This document shows, one piece after another, positions 1-7,502 of a stretch of DNA of 43,574 bases; position 1 is the stretch's first letter; each line of letters opens with the position of its first letter. The position numbers were made by a program, and so were the translations under genes. This stretch comes from Bacillota bacterium (GTDB taxonomy: Bacteria; Bacillota; Clostridia; Acetivibrionales; DSM-1351): the NCBI GenBank assembly GCA_023416275.1, contig JAEZIB010000030.1, positions 1 through 43,574 on the forward strand, written 5' to 3'. The notes beneath the pieces are model-generated. The model had not been told where the DNA came from. It did no database searches and was given only the letters and a program-made list of their open reading frames with translations.

Positions 1-230
1 AAACAGCCCTTTGCGTTGCTGCTGAACGTGAGTATTTAAAACGGCTTAATGGTGGTTGTTCAGTACCAATTGCGGCTCATGCAGTCATAAGAGGAAATAG
101 GATGAAGCTAAACGGAATGTTTGCCTCCGAGGATAGAACAGTAATTTACAAGGCTTGCATTGAAGGTCCAGCAGATGATGCGGCAAGCCTTGGACAGAAA
201 TTGGCAGAAATGATAATTGATCAAATGTAA
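1..230 (+). CDS. hemC: Porphobilinogen deaminase (hydroxymethylbilane synthase), C-terminal fragment
   Basis: Only the last 76 codons are in the window (frame begins at base 3; the gene starts upstream). The translation contains EREYLKRLNGGCSVPIAAHA, the conserved HemC segment around the cysteine that carries the dipyrromethane cofactor, followed by the small C-terminal domain ending in LAEMIIDQM. HemC polymerises four porphobilinogen molecules into hydroxymethylbilane in the cytoplasm. The next gene, cobA-hemD, starts 64 nt downstream and uses that product, so this is one operon. The identification is firm despite the truncation. Confidence 0.93.
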   Translation, partial: TALCVAAEREYLKRLNGGCSVPIAAHAVIRGNRMKLNGMFASEDRTVIYKACIEGPADDAASLGQKLAEMIIDQM

Positions 231-294
231 TGTGTATTTAGAAAGTGAAAGTAATATTTTAAGTGCCCTAAAATACTCTTATAAGGAGGTAAAA

Positions 295-1809
295 ATGGCA
301 GGCAAGGTTTATATAATAGGTGCAGGGCCCGGGGACTACAAGCTTGTTACTTTAAAGGCTATTGAATGTATTAAGATGGCTGATGTTATTGTATATGACA
401 GGTTGGTTGCCGGAAAAATACTAGGTTTTGCGAAGGAAAATGCTGAATTGATATATGTGGGTAAGATGCCTGACTTGCATGCAGTACCTCAGGATGGAAT
501 AAATGAAATCCTTGTTAAGAAGGCGCAAGAAGGAAAATTAGTAGCAAGGGTTAAGGGAGGAGATCCCTTTGTATTCGGGAGGGGCGGAGAGGAAGTAGAA
601 AGTCTTTATGAAAATGATATTGAATTCGAGATTGTTCCGGGGATTACGTCTTCAATAGCCGTGCCTGCATATGCAGGTATTCCGGTTACTCACAGAGATT
701 ACTGCTCTTCATTACATATCATTACCGGACATGAAAGGCCTGATAAAGATAACAGCCTTTTAGATTATGGCTTATTGGCAAAGATTACAGGGACGCTTGT
801 ATTTTTGATGGGTGTAAAGAATCTTGGAGAGATATGTGCTAATCTTATTGAAAACGGTAAAAATCCCAAGACTCCCGCTGCTGTCATAGAAAAGGGTACT
901 ACAAGCGAGCAACGTACTGCTGTTGGAGTGCTTGAGGATATTGCTGGTAAAGTTAAGGAGCAGGGAATAAAGTCACCGGCTGTTACTGTTATAGGGGATG
1001 TGGTGTCTTTAAAAAATAAAATGGAGTGGTTTCCGAAGGGGAGATTGGCAGGAAAAAAAGTGCTGGTAACAAGAGCCAGAGAACAAGCCAGCAAACTGGT
1101 AGAGAAAATTGAGGAGTTTGGCGGTGAGGCTATTGAGATTCCTTCAATTAAAATTGAAAAGCTTGAAAGTTTTGAAAAATTCGACCAAGCTCTTGATAAA
1201 CTAAATGACTATAACTGGTTAGTTTTTACCAGTGTAAACGGTGTAAAAGCTTTTTTTGACAGGATGAAATATAAATGTGTGGACATAAGGAACCTTTACG
1301 GAGTAAAACTGTGTGCTGTGGGAAAGGCAACTGGGGAAGAGCTTAAGAGGCTTGGGCTTACGGTTGATTATATGCCCGAAAAATATACGACAGATGAGCT
1401 TTTAAAGGGATTGCTTGAGATTTTGAACCCAGGAGAAAAGGTGCTTCTAGCGAGGGCTGATATTGCCAATCCAGACCTCTACAAGGGGCTTATGGAAAAT
1501 GGAATAAATGCGGATGATTTGGTTGTTTACAGAACCATACTTGATGACAGATGCCTTGGATATGCAGAAAACATGCTTCAAGATGGAAAGGTGGATTTTA
1601 TTACCTTTACCAGTTCATCTACAGTGAGTAATTTTGTATCAATAATTGGCATGGAAAATCTCAAAATTCTTGATAAATCCAAGGTTGTTTGCATTGGTCC
1701 CGTTACATCGTCTGCAGCGGAGGAATTCGGCATTAAAGTCAGTGGTGTGGCTGATGAATATACCATTGACGGACTTTTGAAAAAGCTTTTGGAAATTTCG
1801 GAGGGATAG
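295..1809 (+). CDS. cobA-hemD: Bifunctional uroporphyrinogen-III C-methyltransferase / uroporphyrinogen-III synthase
   Basis: This is a 504-residue fusion. Residues 1 to about 245 are a SAM-dependent uroporphyrinogen-III methyltransferase with the family motifs VYIIGAGPGD near the N-terminus, ARVKGGDPFVFGRGGEE and PGITSSIAVPAYAGIPVTHR. The rest, from about residue 250 (GKKVLVTRAREQASKL onward), is a HemD domain that closes hydroxymethylbilane to uroporphyrinogen III. The fusion is common in clostridia and couples ring closure to precorrin-2 formation for siroheme and cobalamin. The open frame extends upstream to 217. I chose the ATG at 295 because AAGGAGGT lies just before it and the conserved GAGPG strand begins there; the upstream extension overlaps the hemC end and has no ribosome binding site. 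The stop is 2 nt before hemB, which suggests translational coupling. Confidence 0.95.
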   Translation: MAGKVYIIGAGPGDYKLVTLKAIECIKMADVIVYDRLVAGKILGFAKENAELIYVGKMPDLHAVPQDGINEILVKKAQEGKLVARVKGGDPFVFGRGGEEVESLYENDIEFEIVPGITSSIAVPAYAGIPVTHRDYCSSLHIITGHERPDKDNSLLDYGLLAKITGTLVFLMGVKNLGEICANLIENGKNPKTPAAVIEKGTTSEQRTAVGVLEDIAGKVKEQGIKSPAVTVIGDVVSLKNKMEWFPKGRLAGKKVLVTRAREQASKLVEKIEEFGGEAIEIPSIKIEKLESFEKFDQALDKLNDYNWLVFTSVNGVKAFFDRMKYKCVDIRNLYGVKLCAVGKATGEELKRLGLTVDYMPEKYTTDELLKGLLEILNPGEKVLLARADIANPDLYKGLMENGINADDLVVYRTILDDRCLGYAENMLQDGKVDFITFTSSSTVSNFVSIIGMENLKILDKSKVVCIGPVTSSAAEEFGIKVSGVADEYTIDGLLKKLLEISEG

Positions 1810-1811
1810 CA

Positions 1812-2792
1812 ATGGATATTATAAGAAGGGCAAGAAGGCTTAGAGTAAATGAATCAATGAGGAAGCTTGTGAGGGAAACAGATATTTCGGTAAATGATTT
1901 GGTATATCCATTGTTTATAGTTGAAGGAGCAGGCATTAAAGCTGAAATTCCGTCAATGCCGGGAGTATACCATTTATCAATAGATAGTTTTTTAAAAGAG
2001 CTTGAAGAGGTGCAAAAGGCTGGTATACCAGCGGTTTTACTTTTTGGCGTACCTGAAAGTAAGGATGAGATTGGGTCAGGTGCTTTTATTAGCAGCGGGA
2101 TAATACAAAGAGCTTTGTATGAAGCTAAAAAGATGTTTCCGGATATGCTTTTCATAGCCGATGTATGCCTTTGTGAATATACAAGTCACGGACATTGCGG
2201 TGTTGTGAGGGATGGTAAAATTATAAATGATGAATCGGTAGAGCTCATAGTAAAAACAGCTTTAAGCTATGCCGAAGCAGGCGCTGATATTATAGCTCCT
2301 TCCGATATGATGGACGGAAGGGTTGGTGCCATAAGGGGAGCCCTTGATAAAAACGGTTTCGAGGATAAAGCCATTATGGCATATAGTGCAAAATATTCTT
2401 CTGCTTTTTATGGACCTTTCAGGGATGCAGCCCACTCAAAACCGGTATTTGGAGACAGAAAAACATACCAGATGGATTACGCAAATATTAAAGAGGCTGT
2501 GCGTGAAGTAGAGCTGGATATACTCGAGGGAGCAGATATAGTTATGGTAAAGCCTGCAATGGCTTATCTGGATGTAATTAATCAAATAAGCCTAAGGTTC
2601 GATGCTCCAATTGCCGCTTACAATGTAAGCGGAGAGTATTCCATGCTTAAGGCTGCTGCTATAAACGGTTGGATAGATGAAAAGGCGGCAGTACTTGAAT
2701 CCATAACGGCCATAAAGCGCGCAGGAGCAAAAATTATAATAACATATCATGCAAAGCAAATTGCACAATGGCTTAAGCGTAACGAAATTTAA
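1812..2792 (+). CDS. hemB: Delta-aminolevulinic acid dehydratase (porphobilinogen synthase)
   Basis: HemB condenses two 5-aminolevulinate molecules into porphobilinogen. The 326-residue length is typical. Both Schiff-base lysines are visible: K194 in YSAKYSSAFYGPFRDAA and K247 in IVMVKPAMAYLD. Cysteines at about 119, 121 and 129 (DVCLCEYTSHGHCG) form the zinc site of the zinc-dependent HemB class, so the enzyme probably uses catalytic zinc and not only magnesium. The gene starts 2 nt after cobA-hemD, with GGAGG in the end of the preceding gene, and is followed 15 nt later by hemL. All are co-directional in the tetrapyrrole operon. Confidence 0.97.
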   Translation: MDIIRRARRLRVNESMRKLVRETDISVNDLVYPLFIVEGAGIKAEIPSMPGVYHLSIDSFLKELEEVQKAGIPAVLLFGVPESKDEIGSGAFISSGIIQRALYEAKKMFPDMLFIADVCLCEYTSHGHCGVVRDGKIINDESVELIVKTALSYAEAGADIIAPSDMMDGRVGAIRGALDKNGFEDKAIMAYSAKYSSAFYGPFRDAAHSKPVFGDRKTYQMDYANIKEAVREVELDILEGADIVMVKPAMAYLDVINQISLRFDAPIAAYNVSGEYSMLKAAAINGWIDEKAAVLESITAIKRAGAKIIITYHAKQIAQWLKRNEI

Positions 2793-2807
2793 CCTGGAGG
2801 TAATTAT

Positions 2808-4097
2808 ATGCTTAATAAGAAGTCTTTGGAATTATTTGAAGAAGCAAAACAGTACATGCCCGGAGGTGTAAATAGCCCTGTAAGGGCTTTTAAATCGGTA
2901 GGTATGAGCCCTGCTTTCATAAAAAAGGCATTAGGTTCCAAAATATTTGATGCAGACGGTAATGAATATATAGACTACGTATGTTCGTGGGGTCCGATGA
3001 TCCTTGGACATGCGAACCCTGAAGTGACGGAAGAAATTATAAAGGCTGTTCACGATGGGACAAGCTACGGCGCTCCTACTGAAAAGGAAGTGCGTTTGGC
3101 GGCTATGGTATGTGAGGCCGTTCCTTCGGTAGAAATGGTAAGAATGGTTAGTTCTGGTACTGAAGCGGTAATGAGTGCCATAAGGCTGGCAAGAGGGTAT
3201 ACTGGCAGGGACAAAATATTGAAATTCGAAGGCTGCTATCATGGACATTCTGATGGACTGCTTGTAAAGGCAGGGTCGGGGGCGTTGACTACCGGAGTGC
3301 CGGACAGTGCAGGAGTTCCGGCTGATTATGCACGTAATACCCTGACAGCAGCATATAATGATTTTCAAGGAGTTGAGGAAATATTTAAAGCTTGCGGGGA
3401 TAAGCTTGCAGCCGTAATTATAGAGCCCGTTGCAGCAAATATGGGTGTTGTTCTGCCAGAGGAAGATTTTTTAAAGCTATTAAGAGAACTCACTTATAAA
3501 TATGAGTCCCTCCTTATTTTTGATGAAGTTATAACCGGTTTCAGGGTTGGATATAGCGGAGCGCAAGGTTACTATGGTGTTGAACCTGACTTAACCATAT
3601 TTGGTAAAATTATAGGTGGAGGAATGCCAGTAGGGGCATATGGCGGAAAACGGGAGATTATGGAGAGGATATCTCCGTTAGGACCTGTTTACCAGGCAGG
3701 AACACTCTCAGGCAATCCGGTGGCAATGTCTGCAGGAATTAAGACATTGGAGATACTGAGGGATAATCCATTTATATATGAGGATATAAGCAATAAGGGT
3801 AAACAATTAGAGGAGGCTTTTTATAAGTCAAGCAGGAGATACGGCATACCCATAAGGGTAAATAGGATTGGATCGTTATTAAGCGTGTTTTTTACCGCAG
3901 AGGAAGTACGGGATTATAGTACCGCAATAAAATCGGATACCATAAGGTTTGCAAAGTATTTTAAAGAAATGCTGGCACAAGGTGTGTATGTTGCTCCATC
4001 GCAGTTTGAGGCAATGTTCGTATCAAGAGAGCATGACTATATAGATATTGGAAAGACGAAGGAAGCTATAGATCTGGCTTTTTCAGGGGGATTATAA
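2808..4097 (+). CDS. hemL: Glutamate-1-semialdehyde 2,1-aminomutase
   Basis: This PLP enzyme makes 5-aminolevulinate from glutamate-1-semialdehyde in the C5 pathway. The 429 residues match the family. Signature segments are MPGGVNSPVRAFKSVG near residue 20, SSGTEAVMSAIRLARG near 115-130, the cofactor-contacting IFDEVITGFR near 237-246, and the PLP lysine K267 in TIFGKIIGGGMPVGAYGG. A clear ribosome binding site (CTGGAGGT) precedes the ATG. Using the C5 pathway means a HemA glutamyl-tRNA reductase should exist; it is probably encoded just upstream of the window, as hemC is the first visible gene. The stop is 2 nt before the chelatase gene. Confidence 0.97.
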   Translation: MLNKKSLELFEEAKQYMPGGVNSPVRAFKSVGMSPAFIKKALGSKIFDADGNEYIDYVCSWGPMILGHANPEVTEEIIKAVHDGTSYGAPTEKEVRLAAMVCEAVPSVEMVRMVSSGTEAVMSAIRLARGYTGRDKILKFEGCYHGHSDGLLVKAGSGALTTGVPDSAGVPADYARNTLTAAYNDFQGVEEIFKACGDKLAAVIIEPVAANMGVVLPEEDFLKLLRELTYKYESLLIFDEVITGFRVGYSGAQGYYGVEPDLTIFGKIIGGGMPVGAYGGKREIMERISPLGPVYQAGTLSGNPVAMSAGIKTLEILRDNPFIYEDISNKGKQLEEAFYKSSRRYGIPIRVNRIGSLLSVFFTAEEVRDYSTAIKSDTIRFAKYFKEMLAQGVYVAPSQFEAMFVSREHDYIDIGKTKEAIDLAFSGGL

Positions 4098-4099
4098 TT

Positions 4100-4462
4100 A
4101 TGGACGGTGTATTGATACTGGCTCACGGCAGTAAGAGGCAGGGAGCTGAAGAATTGCTGGATTCAATTATAAGTAGGGTTAAACAAAAAACAGGTCTTAA
4201 ACTGGTCTATCCTGCGTATTACCAATTCTCGGAGCAGAACCTTGAAACTGGGATAGACTGCCTTATAAAAGAAGGGGCAGATACCATTAAAGTGATACCC
4301 ATGTTTTTATTTGATGGTACCCATGTTAATGTTGATATTCCTCGTGAAATCGACAATTTTAAAAAAAAATACCCGAAAATAAAAATTATTATAAGCAAAC
4401 ATCTTGGGGATGATGAAAGGATTGCAGAAATAGTTGCAGACAGGATTAAATCGGTCGATTAG
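4100..4462 (+). CDS. Small CbiX/SirB-type sirohydrochlorin chelatase
   Basis: This 120-residue single-domain protein matches the short class of CbiX-like chelatases, which work as homodimers and insert iron or cobalt into sirohydrochlorin. The N-terminus VLILAHGSKRQGAEELL carries the conserved metal-binding histidine (H9). The second one is H75 in PMFLFDGTHVNVDIP. It is the last gene of the tetrapyrrole operon, 2 nt after hemL, and follows logically from the CobA activity encoded upstream. Metal choice (Fe for siroheme or Co for cobalamin) cannot be told from this sequence. No precorrin-2 dehydrogenase gene is in view. Confidence 0.85.
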   Translation: MDGVLILAHGSKRQGAEELLDSIISRVKQKTGLKLVYPAYYQFSEQNLETGIDCLIKEGADTIKVIPMFLFDGTHVNVDIPREIDNFKKKYPKIKIIISKHLGDDERIAEIVADRIKSVD

Positions 4463-4568
4463 TCAAGCTTTTATAAAAAGGAAGGCTTGGAACCCAGTAT
4501 CCATGCCGAAAAATCCTATCTATAATATCTAATATCTATCCCGGTTTATTGGCTTACTATTTAAATTT

Positions 4569-4597
4569 TAGCTCTGAGAAATCAGGGCTATTATTAT
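4569..4597 (+). terminator. Putative intrinsic terminator after the tetrapyrrole operon
   Basis: TAGCTCTGA (4569-4577) pairs with TCAGGGCTA (4582-4590), a 9-bp stem with one G-U wobble closing a GAAA tetraloop, followed by TTATTAT. It sits 107 nt after the chelatase stop. The run of T is interrupted, so efficiency is uncertain. Confidence 0.5.
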
Positions 4598-4729
4598 GCG
4601 CGAAAATGAAAAAAAATAAGTTTATATTTGCTGAGTATTATTTGAGAAATTCATAAATACTTTTTCGATAAAATAATAAAGAAATTAATTAAATACAAAG
4701 TTGTTGAATTCCATACCTTAGCAAATGTT

Positions 4730-4776
4730 AATAAATAAAGTGGAGGCAAGCAGTAATGCTTCCATTTTATTTATTT
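4730..4776 (+). terminator. AT-rich long hairpin, possible terminator
   Basis: AATAAATAAAGTGGAGGCA pairs with the downstream TGCTTCCATTTTATTTATT through A-T pairs, a short GC core and two wobbles. It lies in the otherwise non-coding gap 4463-4952, where no other gene was recognised. It may terminate read-through into the accessory block. Confidence 0.4.
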
Positions 4777-4952
4777 CAGCAATATATATAAATTGACTAA
4801 ATTTGTATAAATTGATAATATTAGAAAGTGGAATATTACCGATAAATTAGTCAGATATGAGAGAACAGGAGTAGTAAGGAGCTGGATGAATTAGTACAAG
4901 TGGTGTTTCCGATCGATTTGAGACGAACACTGTATATAATTGTTGATAATGC

Positions 4953-5090
4953 ATGGATATATTTGTAAATAGCAACAACATCCATAAAGAAATAGAGCCA
5001 GCTTGCATCTTTTGTGGTGAAGCAAAAGAAATCAGCAACTATAAAGGTAAAAATATCTGTAATACCTGTAAAGCAGAGCTGAAGAATTGA
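4953..5090 (+). CDS. Small Gin-like (anti-sigma-G) zinc-knuckle protein, 45 aa
   Basis: This short ORF encodes a protein whose second half is a four-cysteine motif: C18-x2-C21, then 14 residues, then C36-x2-C39 (CIFCGEAKEI ... KNICNTCKAEL). Spacing and composition resemble the Gin/CsfB family of sigma-G inhibitors of endospore formers, although it is shorter than Bacillus Gin. The start is uncertain because no strong ribosome binding site precedes the ATG; the conserved knuckle lies well inside in any case. The ORF ends 36 nt before the two-TM macro gene on the same strand, so it could be a sporulation gene bordering the island or a small partner of the defence genes. A generic zinc ribbon is the alternative. 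Confidence 0.5.
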   Translation: MDIFVNSNNIHKEIEPACIFCGEAKEISNYKGKNICNTCKAELKN

Positions 5091-5126
5091 GTTAAGTAGA
5101 TTAATCAGGGCAGGAGGAGAATCTAC

Positions 5127-5951
5127 ATGAAATTAAAAGTAGGTTTATTTGATAAAAGAATAGTAAGGGCTTTTTTGACAGTAATAGGTATCATAAGTTC
5201 GATAATATCGATAGTCTGTATATTTATTACAATTCCCAACAATTTAAAAATATACAGTGCAGTTTTGTTGATTGTTTTATTTATATCCATATATATTGGT
5301 ATGTTTATAAATGCAAACTTAAAAAAGTCAGTAAAAATGAAAATTAATAATACAAGATTAGAAATTGTATACGGAGATTTATTTAAAATCAGCGGATTAA
5401 AGGTCATTGGATTTAATGAATACTTTGATACGATTGTAGACAATGTAATTATCTCGGAAAAATCATTACATGGAAAGTTTATAAAGCAAAACATAATTGA
5501 TCTGGGCGAATTTGATAAAATAATAGAAAATAGTTTGGCTGATAAAGAGTCAAGATTTAATGAAAGTAGACCTATAGGAAAGAAAAAGAGGTATAAATTA
5601 GGAACATTATTTGAATACAAAAATGAATTTATTTTTACATCATTCGCCAAATTTGATGACCGGAATAGAGCGTGCCTGACACTTGAAGAATACATTGAGT
5701 TTCTTATTACATTTTGGAATGAAATAGATGTAATCAATAATGGACGGGATGTAAATATACCATTAATGGGCTCAGGAATAACAAGATTTAATAGTCTAGT
5801 TACTAAGCAAGAACTACTTGAATTAATACTATTTACATTTAAATATTCCGGTATAAAACTTTGTTATGACTGTAAAATCAGAATTATATTACATAAAGGC
5901 GTGGCAGATGAAATAAACCTTTATAACATAAAGGGAGTATTCGGAAAGTAA
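5127..5951 (+). CDS. Two-TM macro-domain effector of a type II Thoeris-like system (TMacro)
   Basis: The 274-residue protein has two hydrophobic helices (about 14-36 and 43-62) followed by a cytosolic macro-like domain. Recognisable segments are VYGDLF (81-86), GFNEYFDT (95-102), SEKSLHGKF (110-118) and the glycine loop IPLMGSGITRF (211-221), a pattern seen in Thoeris-associated membrane macro proteins. In type II Thoeris the macro domain is known to bind a TIR-made ADP-ribose derivative (histidine-ADPR), after which the membrane part is thought to damage the membrane and stop phage growth. A ThsB-type TIR gene follows 50 nt downstream, which strongly supports the assignment. A good GGAGGAG site precedes the ATG. 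Function in this strain is inferred. Confidence 0.82.
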   Translation: MKLKVGLFDKRIVRAFLTVIGIISSIISIVCIFITIPNNLKIYSAVLLIVLFISIYIGMFINANLKKSVKMKINNTRLEIVYGDLFKISGLKVIGFNEYFDTIVDNVIISEKSLHGKFIKQNIIDLGEFDKIIENSLADKESRFNESRPIGKKKRYKLGTLFEYKNEFIFTSFAKFDDRNRACLTLEEYIEFLITFWNEIDVINNGRDVNIPLMGSGITRFNSLVTKQELLELILFTFKYSGIKLCYDCKIRIILHKGVADEINLYNIKGVFGK

Positions 5952-6001
5952 ATTACAGAATCCATTAGTTAAAAATAAATATTTTTTAGGAGTGAATGTT
6001 A

Positions 6002-6562
6002 ATGGCGTATAGAAACGGTATTTATATTGCTTTTGCAGCAGAAGGACAAACAGACCCTACAAAATCTGATATTAAGTTTTATAATATCATGAAGGGTTGG
6101 AAGGGTATGGCAAGTAAAGAATTTACCTTTGTTAATTCACACGAGAAGGTTTCAGCAGTTAGAGATAAAAGTAAAGATGAAACTATTAAAGCGAGTTTAA
6201 GGGAACGCCTAAAAAATAGTAAATGTATGCTCTTACTTGTAGGTAATAAAACAAAATATGATGATGATTTTGTACCATATGAAATAAATTATGCAGTTGA
6301 TAAATGTAGATTGCCTATTATAGTCTGTTATGTGAACTATAGCTCAAGAATATCAAACAATATTCCTGATAGCTTAATTAAATTATGGCCTACAGCATTA
6401 AAAGAAAAGATTCAAAAAGAAACAGTTAAGACAATACATATTCCATTTAAAGAAAAAATAATACTCGAGGCAATAAATACATTCGATATAAATAATCAGC
6501 CTAGTTATACACAAACAATTTATAAAGACAGTTTATATGATAAATATAGTATAATAGGATAA
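6002..6562 (+). CDS. ThsB-type TIR-domain protein (Thoeris signal generator)
   Basis: This 186-residue single-domain TIR protein begins MAYRNGIYIAF, typical of the ThsB family. Further family features are DIKFYNIMKGW, the central basic helix ASLRERLKNSK, the strand CMLLLVGNKT, and VPYEINYAVDKCRLPIIVCY, where E94 is the likely catalytic glutamate of the NADase/ADP-ribosyl cyclase-like site. In Thoeris the TIR protein senses infection and makes a nucleotide signal for the partner effector, here the macro protein just upstream. Two in-frame ATGs exist at 5996 and 6002. I prefer 6002 because it is about 9 nt after AGGAG, whereas 5996 is only 3 nt away, and because homologues start MAYRNG. Confidence 0.85.
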   Translation: MAYRNGIYIAFAAEGQTDPTKSDIKFYNIMKGWKGMASKEFTFVNSHEKVSAVRDKSKDETIKASLRERLKNSKCMLLLVGNKTKYDDDFVPYEINYAVDKCRLPIIVCYVNYSSRISNNIPDSLIKLWPTALKEKIQKETVKTIHIPFKEKIILEAINTFDINNQPSYTQTIYKDSLYDKYSIIG

Positions 6563-6608
6563 AAATATAGCTAAATACTATATAATAATATGTTAGGATG
6601 GTTAATGT

Positions 6609-7271
6609 ATGCGTGAGGACAGGCTCAATATGTACAAGGAGTCATATAACAATGAACTGGCTAGAAGGGAAAAACTGGGTTCAGAAACATCAATACCAAT
6701 TGCAATGATTACATTATTATTTGGTTCAGTTACATATGCAGTTGGAAAGTTAGAAGCAGTCACGGTCGTAATAATATTAATATTGCTGATAGCATCATTA
6801 ATAATTTTAGTTGTTTCATTGGCATTTGCAGTGTTCTATTTAATACGGTCAAACTATAATTATGTTTATGAGTATATAGCCAGCTCCAAGCAGATGGAGG
6901 AGTATTATAGTTCATTAACAGAATTCTACAAAGAGGATGTTACATATGAAAGTAAAGTTGAAGAAACATTTGAGGTTTATTTGATAACTGATTATTGCAA
7001 ATGCAATGAACGGAACACATCAAATAACGATATGCGTTCAAATTATTTACACAAAACAAGAAAAGCAATAATTATTGCATTGATAACAAGTGTATTCACT
7101 GTAGGATTATGTAATTATGACAGGGTAATTATTACTACACAAAACTGTATAGATAAAGTTACAACAGGAAAGGAGGTAAACCAAAATGGACAACTTAATA
7201 AAGCTACACGCTCAAAATCCTCAACCACCCCCGCCACCACCTCAGCAGCCTCCAACACCACCACCAACTAG
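6609..7271 (+). CDS. Three-TM membrane protein of unknown function (SLATT-like in layout)
   Basis: I do not recognise a named family. The 220-residue protein opens with a charged helix (MYKESYNNELARREKLGSE), then TM helices at about 29-46 and 51-79, a helical soluble stretch with many tyrosines, and a third TM at about 152-170. The layout resembles SLATT/S-4TM-type membrane effectors that accompany nucleotide-signalling defence systems, but this is a resemblance of architecture only. The last ~28 residues are Ser/Thr/Ala-rich and overlap a separate proline-rich ORF in another frame (from 7186), so that tail may be a by-product of the overlap. It starts 46 nt after the TIR gene and could be a third component of that operon or a separate system. 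Confidence 0.6.
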   Translation: MREDRLNMYKESYNNELARREKLGSETSIPIAMITLLFGSVTYAVGKLEAVTVVIILILLIASLIILVVSLAFAVFYLIRSNYNYVYEYIASSKQMEEYYSSLTEFYKEDVTYESKVEETFEVYLITDYCKCNERNTSNNDMRSNYLHKTRKAIIIALITSVFTVGLCNYDRVIITTQNCIDKVTTGKEVNQNGQLNKATRSKSSTTPATTSAASNTTTN

Positions 7272-7311
7272 ACTTATTAGAGACGGTGGCGGACAAATAG
7301 GAAAGAGGTAA
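7186..7311 (+). CDS. Proline-rich micro-protein 1 (41 aa), overlaps the three-TM gene
   Basis: The ORF has an excellent ribosome binding site (AGGAGGT at 7171-7177, 8-nt spacing) inside the 3' end of the three-TM gene, in the +1 frame relative to it. The product starts MDNLIKLHAQN, then runs through a polyproline stretch into PPTPPPTRLIRDGGG and ends QIGKR. The motif PPTPPPTRL recurs exactly in the next micro-ORF, which argues that both are translated. A proline-rich peptide of this kind would be unstructured and could bind an SH3-like or other proline-binding surface, perhaps on the neighbouring membrane protein. That role is speculation; I know of no named family. Confidence 0.6.
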   Translation: MDNLIKLHAQNPQPPPPPPQQPPTPPPTRLIRDGGGQIGKR

Positions 7312-7318
7312 GGCTTTT

Positions 7319-7450
7319 ATGGGAAAAGATGAAATAAGAAGTGAGGCCGATGGAAAAAAGGAAGAACAGCAATTACAGCCACCAACGCCTCCACCAACAA
7401 GGTTAGTATTCAGTGAGGAAAAGAAGAAAGACAATTCAGACAAAGATTAA
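7319..7450 (+). CDS. Proline-rich micro-protein 2 (43 aa)
   Basis: The ORF begins 7 nt after the stop of micro-protein 1, with AGAGGTAAGG just upstream of its ATG. The product is highly charged (MGKDEIRSEADGKKEEQQ) with a central PPTPPPTRLVF and a lysine/aspartate tail. The nine residues PPTPPPTRL are identical to those in micro-protein 1, while the flanks differ, which suggests a conserved short linear motif in two diverged carriers. The stop codon lies at the base of a strong hairpin (7449-7481). Function unknown. Confidence 0.58.
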   Translation: MGKDEIRSEADGKKEEQQLQPPTPPPTRLVFSEEKKKDNSDKD

Positions 7451-7481
7451 ACACTGGAGGAGCATAACTCCTCTGGTGTTT
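7449..7481 (+). other. Strong intercistronic RNA hairpin without a T-tract
   Basis: AAACACTGGAGGAG (7449-7462) pairs with CTCCTCTGGTGTTT (7468-7481): 14 bp including two G-U wobbles, loop CATAA. It begins at the stop codon of the second proline-rich ORF and no U-run follows, so it looks more like a processing or stability element than a terminator. Directly after it AAATGC (7481-7486) can pair with GCATTT, placing most of the GGAGG ribosome binding site of the next gene in a small loop. Confidence 0.55.
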
Positions 7482-7502
7482 AAATGCATTGGAGGCATTT
7501 AG

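Noticed and set aside
5123..5737. 204-codon minus-strand frame opposite the macro gene
   Set aside because: It mirrors an AT-rich coding strand; the plus-strand product has recognisable TM and macro motifs and a good ribosome binding site.
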